A program made the position numbers and the translations under genes. A stretch of 10,930 nt of DNA. Origin: Clostridia bacterium. GTDB taxonomy: Bacteria; Bacillota; Clostridia; Oscillospirales; Acutalibacteraceae. Of the stretch, positions 1-4,752 are shown one piece after another. The DNA lies in the NCBI GenBank assembly GCA_900769775.1, contig CAAGHT010000167.1:1-10930 (forward strand), read 5' to 3'. How positions within the stretch are numbered: the first letter of the stretch is position 1; every line of letters starts with the position of its first letter. Below the pieces are notes generated by a model. The model saw only the letters and a list, made by a program, of their open reading frames with translations. It had not been told where the DNA came from and did not search any database.

Positions 1-26
1 TTTAAAGAGGTGAAAACAACGACTTA

Positions 27-67
27 TTTTCATTTGTTTGATTTAGATTTATAAAAACAAATGAAAA
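27..67. repeat. 13-bp inverted repeat upstream of fic
   Basis: TTTTCATTTGTTT (27-39) is matched perfectly by its reverse complement at 55-67, with a 15-base spacer. It lies just upstream of the putative fic promoter. It could be an operator for a dimeric regulator or a weak hairpin. In such AT-rich DNA a chance match is also possible. Confidence 0.4.
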
Positions 68-72
68 AATGC

Positions 73-101
73 TTGATTTTTAATTTGTTTTATGATATTA
101 T
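73..101 (+). promoter_or_regulatory. Candidate sigma-A promoter for fic
   Basis: A -35-like TTGATT (73-78) is followed after exactly 17 bases by a -10-like TATTAT (96-101), about 30 bases before the fic start codon. The match is fair, but AT-rich DNA often produces such pairs. Confidence 0.45.
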
Positions 102-118
102 TGGTTTCACAATCAAAA

Positions 119-126
119 AGAGGTGA
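119..126 (+). promoter_or_regulatory. Ribosome-binding site deciding the fic start
   Basis: AGAGGTGA lies 5 bases before the ATG at 132. The in-frame GTG at 123 falls inside this Shine-Dalgarno sequence and so cannot be the start served by it. The ATG at 132 is therefore chosen. Confidence 0.7.
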
Positions 127-131
127 ATTTT

Positions 132-1364
132 ATGTCCTATAAAGAGCTAAAAAGTTTATATTATGGAAATAATGAAATTTACGCACAGGAATATTTAAAC
201 AGGCTAAATTCGGAAGAAACGATAAGAATTAATTTTCAAATTGGGCAAAACCAAGCATTTTTTGTGCAAAACGCGGAAGTTATGATGCTTGCATACAAAA
301 TTGCCAAAGCAGATAAGGAAATAAGCAAATTGTGTGATATGCTCCCCGGTGTTGCAATAGATCAATATTCAAAAAAGTGCTTGATAGATGAAATAGTAAT
401 AACCAATAAAATCGAGGGCGTCCATAGTAGCAGAAAAGAGATTGGCGAAGCTCTAGATATATTGGAAACACAATCAAAAGCTAAAGGAAAGCGGAAACGG
501 TTTATAAGTTTAGTTAACAAGTATCTCAAGCTAATTAAAAACGAACCTATATCTTTGGAAAGTTGTAAAGATATTAGAGATATTTATGATGAAGTTTTCC
601 TTGAAGAAGTAATTAGTGAAGAACCCAACAACAAGCCTGATGGTAAAATTTTCAGAAAAGAGTCCGTTTCCGTTTATAGTGAAACAGATAAAGTTATTCA
701 TATGGGATTAACTCCGGAAAGTAAAATAGTTGAAGCTGTCACTTTAGCTCTACAATTTTTAAACGATGAATCCATAGAAGAGTTGTTTAGAATTTGTATT
801 TTCCACTATCTCATCGAATATATCCATCCTTTCTATGATGGGAATGGCAGACTCGGTAGATTTATTCTAAGTTATGGTATTTCAAATGTCTTGTCACCAT
901 TAATTTCTTTTAGAATATCAGAAACCATCAAAGAAAATATTAATGCATATTACAAGGCTTTTAAAACATGTAATGACCAACGTAATCTCGGAGACTTAAC
1001 CCCATTTCTCTTAATGCAATTAGGAATGCTCTTATCTTCTATGGAAGAATTGAAAAAATCATTACAAGAAAAATCGGCGACATGGGATAAATATAAAGAG
1101 ATGATAAAATCGCATTGTAACGACTTTGAATTGCTTAGACTGTACAATTTTCTCATACAAGCCGCACTCTTTAGTGAAAAAGGTATATCGATGTTAGAAT
1201 TACAGGAAAACATGAAAAAAAGCCAATATATAATAAAAGGTCTTTTCGATAAAATTCCCGAGGATATGATAGTTGTTAAAAAGAAAAGCAATTATAAGTT
1301 TTATTCAATCAATCTTGAAACATTAAACAAAATTATACTTGAGGAAAGCATTGAAAACCTATAA
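132..1364 (+). CDS. Fic-domain protein (probable AMP transferase, self-inhibited type)
   Basis: The predicted protein has 410 residues and carries the Fic signature HPFYDGNGRLGR at residues 232-243. Its His is the catalytic base, and the Gly-Asn-Gly-Arg part binds the phosphates of the nucleotide substrate. An upstream TNKIEG at residues 91-96 fits the (S/T)xxxE(G/N) inhibitory helix, so this looks like a class II Fic protein in which the inhibitor segment is in the same chain, N-terminal to the Fic core. The last ~80 residues look like a helical winged-helix-type tail, a common arrangement in this family. Fic proteins usually transfer AMP from ATP to a target Ser, Thr or Tyr; the target here is unknown. 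The gene stands alone between its own promoter and terminator, with no separate antitoxin gene visible. It is visibly more AT-rich than the transporter and gat operon, which suggests horizontal acquisition. Family assignment is secure; biochemical activity is inferred. Confidence 0.93.
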   Translation: MSYKELKSLYYGNNEIYAQEYLNRLNSEETIRINFQIGQNQAFFVQNAEVMMLAYKIAKADKEISKLCDMLPGVAIDQYSKKCLIDEIVITNKIEGVHSSRKEIGEALDILETQSKAKGKRKRFISLVNKYLKLIKNEPISLESCKDIRDIYDEVFLEEVISEEPNNKPDGKIFRKESVSVYSETDKVIHMGLTPESKIVEAVTLALQFLNDESIEELFRICIFHYLIEYIHPFYDGNGRLGRFILSYGISNVLSPLISFRISETIKENINAYYKAFKTCNDQRNLGDLTPFLLMQLGMLLSSMEELKKSLQEKSATWDKYKEMIKSHCNDFELLRLYNFLIQAALFSEKGISMLELQENMKKSQYIIKGLFDKIPEDMIVVKKKSNYKFYSINLETLNKIILEESIENL

Positions 1365-1399
1365 CAAAAGCGAGGTGAAATTCACCTCGCTTTTGTTAT
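1361..1399 (+). terminator. Perfect hairpin terminator of fic
   Basis: Two 19-base arms (1361-1379 and 1381-1399) are perfect reverse complements around one central base. The GC-rich core is CGAGGTGAA and the 3' arm ends in TTTTGTTAT. The left arm begins within the fic stop codon. The symmetry means it could also stop transcription entering from the other strand. Confidence 0.8.
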
Positions 1400-1434
1400 G
1401 TATAAAAACTGTCCAAAACCCGTTTTTGACACCA

Positions 1435-1511
1435 TTGTGTTCAATAGGGCAAACTAGCGAAAAACCCAGTGTTCATACGGGTTTTGGGCGGTTTGCCCTA
1501 TTATAACACAA
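1435..1511. repeat. 77-bp inverted-repeat element (MITE-like or structured RNA)
   Basis: The outer arms TTGTGTT (1435-1441) and AACACAA (1505-1511) pair. The inner arms AATAGGGCAAAC (1443-1454) and GTTTGCCCTATT (1491-1502) also pair, with small offsets between the two blocks. Inside, AAAACCC (1461-1467) can pair with GGGTTTT (1479-1485). The same right-hand segment could instead pair with CCAAAACCCG at 1413-1422, outside the element, so two alternative folds exist. The size and terminal symmetry suit a miniature inverted-repeat element. No transposase is present. Confidence 0.6.
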
Positions 1512-1561
1512 GCCTCTATTCGTCTCACTATTCCTGTTGCTTTCATATATACAAAATCTCC

Positions 1562-1641
1562 TTATTATCTCCGTAGGGGATGGGTTCCATCCCCTCCCGC
1601 CAAATAACACAGAACGGGAGGGCACAGAGACCCTCCCCTAC
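1562..1641. repeat. GC-rich REP-like repeat, 'CGTAGGGG' type
   Basis: Starting with TTATTATCTCCGTAGGGG, this segment contains three overlapping hairpins. GGGGATGG/CCATCCCC pairs 1576-1583 with 1587-1594; CCCTCCCG/CGGGAGGG pairs 1592-1599 with 1615-1622; GGGAGGG/CCCTCCC pairs 1616-1622 with 1631-1637. The ends (GTAGGGGA at 1573, TCCCCTAC ending at 1641) are themselves inverted. A related copy lies at 2195-2236. Short extragenic repeats of this look are, from memory, common in Oscillospiraceae genomes. Confidence 0.65.
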
Positions 1642-1763
1642 ATGAATTTTCAAATTGTATTGTTAGTATCTGTAAACACCAGAGATTTATACTTTATTTA
1701 TGTACTTTAAAAAATAATCCGTTATTGTGCAGTTATTTGATAAGGCAAATCAATGTTTTTCGC

Positions 1764-2087
1764 TTACTTAGAATTCACTATTTTTATTATTTTGTCTGTC
1801 CCACAACTCTTCAAAATATTAAAAATATTTTTATTGGGATTTTCTATCACAAGTTCTGCCTGTGTTTCTTGCAGCGCTCGCTTTCTTCCAATGATAAATC
1901 CGAATCCCGAGGAATCCATAAAATTAAGCTGCGATAGATCGAGCACCACTTTTTCAGGAGATAATTCGCGGATTTTCTCGTCAATCTTTTCACGCATTTT
2001 AGCAACATTGTGATGATTGATTTCACCGATGATAAAAACTCGCAGAGCGCCCTTTTCGAAAGTAAAAACAAGATTATCTTTTATCAT
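1764..2087 (-). CDS. Orphan STAS-domain protein (anti-sigma factor antagonist, SpoIIAA/RsbV-like)
   Basis: The protein has 107 residues, about the usual length of a single STAS domain. It matches the SpoIIAA/RsbV pattern: LDLSQLNFMDSSGFGFIIGR at residues 50-69 places Ser59 where the family's regulatory phosphoserine lies (Ser58 in Bacillus SpoIIAA), in the FMDSSG loop. Such proteins bind an anti-sigma kinase of the SpoIIAB/RsbW type when unphosphorylated and so free a sigma factor. No kinase or sigma gene is adjacent, so its partner must be elsewhere or it serves another signalling role. The ATG at 2087 is chosen because AAGGTGAG (complement of 2091-2098) lies just ahead of it and the promoter at 2127-2155 lies upstream. 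A longer frame to 2195 would start upstream of that promoter. The gene is monocistronic. Confidence 0.88.
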   Translation of the reverse strand: MIKDNLVFTFEKGALRVFIIGEINHHNVAKMREKIDEKIRELSPEKVVLDLSQLNFMDSSGFGFIIGRKRALQETQAELVIENPNKNIFNILKSCGTDKIIKIVNSK

Positions 2088-2126
2088 ATTCTCACCTTTT
2101 TTACATTCAAGTGATTTGTTGTAATT

Positions 2127-2155
2127 ATTATATCTCAAGGTCATCTGTAGGTCAA
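2127..2155 (-). promoter_or_regulatory. Sigma-A promoter of the STAS gene
   Basis: Read on the minus strand, TTGACC (complement of 2150-2155) is followed after 17 bases by a perfect TATAAT (complement of 2127-2132). The inferred start of transcription lies about 35 bases before the ATG at 2087. Confidence 0.8.
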
Positions 2156-2194
2156 GATAAGTGTCTTGCCGAAACGCTTTTCGACCAACAATCA

Positions 2195-2236
2195 TTATTA
2201 TCTTCGTAGGGCGGGGGCTTGCTCCCGCCCTTTTTT
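2195..2236. repeat. GC-rich REP-like hairpin with T-tract
   Basis: TTATTATCTTCGTAGGG (2195-2211) nearly repeats the head of the element at 1562. It leads into a hairpin, GGGCGGG (2209-2215) with CCCGCCC (2224-2230), followed by six T residues (2231-2236). The hairpin plus T-run could terminate plus-strand transcription. It sits just upstream of the STAS promoter, so it may also insulate that gene. Confidence 0.65.
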
Positions 2237-2293
2237 ATGCCCGGTTTACGGCAGAGCCCGTGTCCCCGATGGTGCAAATTTATCGAGAGCATA

Positions 2294-2322
2294 TTTACTT
2301 TTTATATCAGTTATGCGATATT
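2294..2322 (+). promoter_or_regulatory. Weak promoter-like sequence before the Ldh2 remnant
   Basis: TTTACT (2294-2299) and GATATT (2317-2322) are separated by 17 bases and precede the ribosome-binding site AAGGAG at 2343-2348. It is probably the old promoter of the decayed gene that follows. The match is modest. Confidence 0.35.
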
Positions 2323-2353
2323 TAGGTTGTAATTTACCATTAAAGGAGCAATA

Positions 2354-2707
2354 ATTACGGCATATCAGTACTGGTTCTATGAAACCTTACACCGTTTTTG
2401 TATGGATGCGTTTCAGAAGCTTGGCTTCAGCGAAAAGGAAGTTGATATTATTCAGGATGTTCTTTTGACCTCCGCCCTTTACGGCATTACGGGATATTAT
2501 GCAAAAATGGCTTGCAAGGAAGGACTAATGGGATTTTCTTGCACCAATTCGGAGGCTATCGTCCCCCTGTTAAGGAAGATGTTTTTAAGGGAAATTATTA
2601 AAAACAACATATTCAGATTACTAAAAAACAACGGGGCTCGGCCATATCGGCTGAGCCCCAACAAATTTAGTATAGCAAAAAAAGGGGTTACGGTCAACAG
2701 TTTTTAG
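2354..2707 (+). pseudogene. Decayed Ldh2-family malate/L-lactate dehydrogenase gene with internal deletion
   Basis: The frame is open from 2333. After AAGGAG (2343-2348) it reads ITAYQYWFYETLHRFCMDAF and continues through the N-terminal helix typical of Ldh2-family NAD(P)-dependent dehydrogenases, up to LLTSALYGI. It then jumps directly to TGYYAKMACKEGLMGFSCTN and SEAIVP, a segment that normally follows the catalytic NHYG motif much later in the protein. The SHG motif, the catalytic His and roughly 70-80 residues (estimated from family layout) are missing. The expected start position reads ATT instead of ATG; the first ATG is at 2402. Similarity stops near 2566, and the remaining ~45 codons to the stop at 2705-2707 do not resemble the family. 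The likely catalytic and cofactor-binding parts are absent, so a functional enzyme is not expected. The residual frame is 102 codons from 2402. Confidence 0.75.
2633..2659. terminator. Hairpin, probable bidirectional terminator
   Basis: GGGGCTCGGCC (2633-2643) pairs with GGCTGAGCCCC (2649-2659), with one G-U wobble and a 5-base loop. On the minus strand it is followed by GTTGTTTTTT, a good U-tract. On the plus strand the T-run is weak. It lies within the tail of the Ldh2 remnant frame. Confidence 0.55.
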
Positions 2708-2772
2708 AAGCTATAGGCAAATTTCTGCGTTTCGCATAAGTAAAATATAGTAATTTTAGGTAAAATGCCGTA

Positions 2773-2801
2773 TTGAAAAATGAATGTTTTTGTGGTATAT
2801 T
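2773..2801 (+). promoter_or_regulatory. Strong promoter-like sequence without an evident gene
   Basis: TTGAAA (2773-2778) and TATATT (2796-2801) are spaced by exactly 17 bases. Downstream, AGAAAGGA near 2810 looks like a ribosome-binding site. The ATG at 2831 reaches a stop after three codons (MNR), while another frame opens at once (2835 onward). This could be the start of a frameshifted gene remnant, a small RNA or a leader. It is not resolvable from this window alone. Confidence 0.5.
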
Positions 2802-3105
2802 AAAGACACAGAAAGGAACCGGTGATACCGATGAACAGGTAAACCCCAATTCTTCAAAAAGGGCGCTATTTTAAAAGAAGTCTTCAAACATAATACCTCT
2901 GAAAATATAAATAAAGCTTCCCCAATAGCAGCCCATTGAAGATTTATATAGCCTTTAAAAATTACAATAGCTTGCATTAGAGGTTCTCACTTTATGAGAG
3001 GGTGTAAATGCACTGAGTTTTGCAAAAAGGTTGTAAAAAGAGAAAGGCACGAAATCTATAGAAAGTGAGGTACAACAAAAAGATGCTCGATATCAAGAGT
3101 GAGCC

Positions 3106-3164
3106 AAAATAACCCTTGACCGAAGAAAAAGCGTGTAAAGAAACGCTCGGTCAAGGGTTATTTT
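3106..3164. repeat. Long hairpin with 18-bp perfect stem
   Basis: AAAATAACCCTTGACCGA (3106-3123) pairs perfectly with TCGGTCAAGGGTTATTTT (3147-3164). An inner helix GCGT (3131-3134)/ACGC (3143-3146) extends it. The structure ends in a T-rich stretch and could terminate transcription on either strand. Its 3' arm is shared with the repeat unit starting at 3155. Confidence 0.65.
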
Positions 3165-3247
3165 CTTTTAGATATAAAGTCGCGTAGCAGTTTTGTGGCT
3201 GAAAGAAAGTAACCCGAGGGTTATTTTCTTTTGGGTATAAAGTTACG
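3155..3247. repeat. Two direct copies of a 30-bp repeat, the second in its own hairpin
   Basis: The 30-base segment at 3155-3184 recurs at 3218-3247 with 26 of 30 bases identical. Both begin GGGTTATTTTCTTTT and continue into TATAAAGT. In the second copy, AAAGAAAGTAACCC (3202-3215) pairs with GGGTTATTTTCTTT (3218-3231), so each copy forms the 3' arm of a hairpin. This suggests duplication of a small mobile or extragenic hairpin unit. Confidence 0.65.
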
Positions 3248-3316
3248 AAAACACTTCCTCTTATACGGGGGATTTTTTGTTATTCTCGAGAAAATTACAG
3301 ATTTTTAGGTATTTTA

Positions 3317-3345
3317 TTGACAAAATAGAGTTTTTAAGCGATAAT
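3317..3345 (+). promoter_or_regulatory. Near-consensus sigma-A promoter of the OPA transporter
   Basis: A perfect TTGACA (3317-3322), a 17-base spacer and GATAAT (3340-3345) precede the transporter start by about 40 bases. Strong basal expression is expected. I see no clear operator or riboswitch between promoter and gene. Confidence 0.8.
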
Positions 3346-3370
3346 ATAAGCCTATGATAAATTTATGCTC

Positions 3371-3376
3371 AAGGAG
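3371..3376 (+). promoter_or_regulatory. Ribosome-binding site deciding the transporter start
   Basis: AAGGAG lies 9 bases before the ATG at 3386. The earlier in-frame ATG at 3365 has no Shine-Dalgarno sequence and precedes this site, so 3386 is preferred. Confidence 0.7.
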
Positions 3377-3385
3377 ATTTGGAGT

Positions 3386-4699
3386 ATGAAACAAAAAGCA
3401 CCCACACTAAAACGCACTTATGGTTATACCGACAGCCAATATTCAATTTTTAGAAACTTTGCCTGGAGAATGTTGCTTAGTTTTGGTCTAACCTATCTTT
3501 TCTTCTACAACGGCCGCCAGAACATCAATCTGGTTATGAGCCTTATGGAAAAAGAATTTGGTTCTTCAGCCGGTGCTATCGGTCTTGTAACGTCATCTCT
3601 TTTCTGGTGTTATGCCTTCGGTCAGCTTATAAACGGCCGTCTCGGCGCTTATTTCGGGTATAAAAAATTTATGATGGTAGGCGTTGTCGGCTCCGCCGCG
3701 CTAAATGTCGCTATATCCTTCCAACACTCGATTCCGATAATCGCCATCCTTTGGGGACTTAACGGCTTTTGTCAGTCTATGGTATGGGCTAACGGGCTCG
3801 GCGTTCTAAACAATTGGTGGCCCAAGGACAAGCGCGGCTTTGCTTCGGGACTTACAACTGCTTTTTCGGGAATGGCTCAGGTCGTTACCTATCTTACAAT
3901 TTCTTGGTGTCTGGAACTGAACCCCGAATGGGGCTGGCGCGCAGGCTTCCGTTATCCGATGATCCCTATGGTTCTTATGCTCATCGCATTTGCCTTTCTT
4001 TTCAAAACAAAGCCTGAGGATATCGGTCTTCCTCCCTTCCGCGAGGATGATTCGGAAATCGAGGAAAAGGAAGCAAAAGCTGCCGAGGATATTTCTAAAA
4101 AAGGCTACCTCTATCCCTATAAATTCCTTTTCTCCCAGCCTAAGGTAATTATTTTCTGTGTAATTTCAGCAATTGCCGGTGTCGGCAGATACGGACTGCT
4201 CACCTGGGTGCCTACATACTTCACAGAAACCATGAACCTTTCTATTAAGGAAGGCATTTTCGCTTCTATCACCCTGCCGCTCGGTCAGGCCTTTGCCATG
4301 TTCCTCTTCCCCGTAATTACCGATAAGGTATTTAAAGGCAAGCGAGAGCCGATGCTCATCATCGCTTCTATTCTCACATTCTGCGGTATGATGATTTTCC
4401 CCTTTATTAAAACTCAGGGCGCTGCTTCAGCTATGCTCTTTGTTCTCGCGGTTTCGGGAATGGTCACCGGTGTTATCTGGGCAATCGCAGGAGATATGGG
4501 TGGCAGATCTCTCTCCTCTACTGTTGTAGGAGTTCTCGACTGGGCAGTATATATGGGTGCCGCTATTCAGGCTTCGGTTTTCGGTTTTGTGAAGGAATCC
4601 TTCGGTTGGCCCGCAATATTCATCACGATCGGATGCCTGTATATCATAATGCTGGCGCTCACCTTGGTTGCAAGGAAAATGAAGGTCAAGAGCATTTAA
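3386..4699 (+). CDS. MFS transporter of the organophosphate:phosphate antiporter (OPA/GlpT-UhpT) type
   Basis: This 437-residue integral membrane protein has about twelve hydrophobic segments, split by an acidic cytoplasmic loop around residues 212-240 (DDSEIEEKEAKAAED). It fits the OPA family. Arg44 in FYNGRQNINLVM and Arg268 in GVGRYGLLTWVPTYF align with the two arginines (Arg45 and Arg269) that grip phosphate in GlpT. The loop NWWPKDKRGFASGLTTAFSG (residues 143-162) and WGWRAGFRYP (182-191) are also family-typical. OPA members exchange an organic phosphate such as glycerol-3-phosphate or a hexose phosphate for inorganic phosphate. The substrate cannot be read from the sequence, and no sensor pair or phosphatase lies alongside. 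The gene has its own promoter and terminator, so it is monocistronic. It converges on gatB. Confidence 0.88.
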   Translation: MKQKAPTLKRTYGYTDSQYSIFRNFAWRMLLSFGLTYLFFYNGRQNINLVMSLMEKEFGSSAGAIGLVTSSLFWCYAFGQLINGRLGAYFGYKKFMMVGVVGSAALNVAISFQHSIPIIAILWGLNGFCQSMVWANGLGVLNNWWPKDKRGFASGLTTAFSGMAQVVTYLTISWCLELNPEWGWRAGFRYPMIPMVLMLIAFAFLFKTKPEDIGLPPFREDDSEIEEKEAKAAEDISKKGYLYPYKFLFSQPKVIIFCVISAIAGVGRYGLLTWVPTYFTETMNLSIKEGIFASITLPLGQAFAMFLFPVITDKVFKGKREPMLIIASILTFCGMMIFPFIKTQGAASAMLFVLAVSGMVTGVIWAIAGDMGGRSLSSTVVGVLDWAVYMGAAIQASVFGFVKESFGWPAIFITIGCLYIIMLALTLVARKMKVKSI

Positions 4700-4711
4700 C
4701 TTAATATAATG

Positions 4712-4744
4712 AAACTCCCACGGAAAGATCCGTGGGAGTTTTTT
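4712..4744 (+). terminator. Rho-independent terminator after the transporter
   Basis: AAACTCCCACGGA (4712-4724) pairs perfectly with TCCGTGGGAGTTT (4729-4741) around the loop AAGA, followed by a run of T residues to 4744. It lies between convergent genes and ends 9 bases before the gatB stop codon. On the minus strand the run after the stem is T-poor, so it may terminate gatB less efficiently. Confidence 0.9.
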
Positions 4745-4752
4745 ATAAGGTT

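Larger units (their letters stand above)
1400..1763. other. Gene-free spacer with two inverted-repeat elements
   Basis: No reading frame here resembles a protein I recognise. The stretch is dominated by a 77-bp hairpin element and a 70-80-bp GC-rich repeat (separate entries). The remainder is AT-rich. AATAATCCGTTATT at 1712-1725, read on the minus strand, is a weak 5-bp hairpin followed by T residues and could be a poor terminator for the STAS gene. Confidence 0.6.
2708..3316. other. Gene-free spacer with a promoter-like site and hairpin repeats
   Basis: I recognise no protein here. Short frames exist: an open stretch after 2835 reading TGKPQFFKKGAILKEVFKHN and ending at 2938-2940, a 24-residue Cys-containing frame at 2993-3067, and a minus-strand frame at 2756-2977. 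None shows a convincing family match or a well-placed ribosome-binding site. The 3' half carries two related hairpins (separate entries). Confidence 0.55.

Noticed and set aside
61..126. A 21-codon frame (ATG at 61) ending in the fic ribosome-binding site, resembling a leader peptide
   Set aside because: It has no ribosome-binding site, overlaps the putative promoter and has AT-rich, unremarkable content.
123..131. GTG start three codons upstream for the Fic protein
   Set aside because: The GTG is part of the AGAGGTGA ribosome-binding site; the ATG at 132 has correct spacing.
1361..1399. Palindrome considered as a transposon end or attachment site
   Set aside because: Its position at the fic stop codon, GC-rich core and T-rich tail are explained by a terminator.
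1562..1641. GC-rich repeats considered as a CRISPR array
   Set aside because: There are no regularly spaced identical repeats with unique spacers; the pattern is overlapping inverted repeats.
2088..2195. N-terminal extension of the STAS protein
   Set aside because: It would begin upstream of the STAS promoter, whose TATAAT is at 2127-2132; the extra residues do not fit a STAS domain.
2756..2977. Minus-strand 73-residue frame in the spacer
   Set aside because: No recognised family and no convincing ribosome-binding site or promoter; it overlaps a plus-strand promoter-like site.
2993..3067. 24-residue Cys-containing small frame (MRGCKCTEFC...)
   Set aside because: No ribosome-binding site with good spacing and no known match; too short to support alone.
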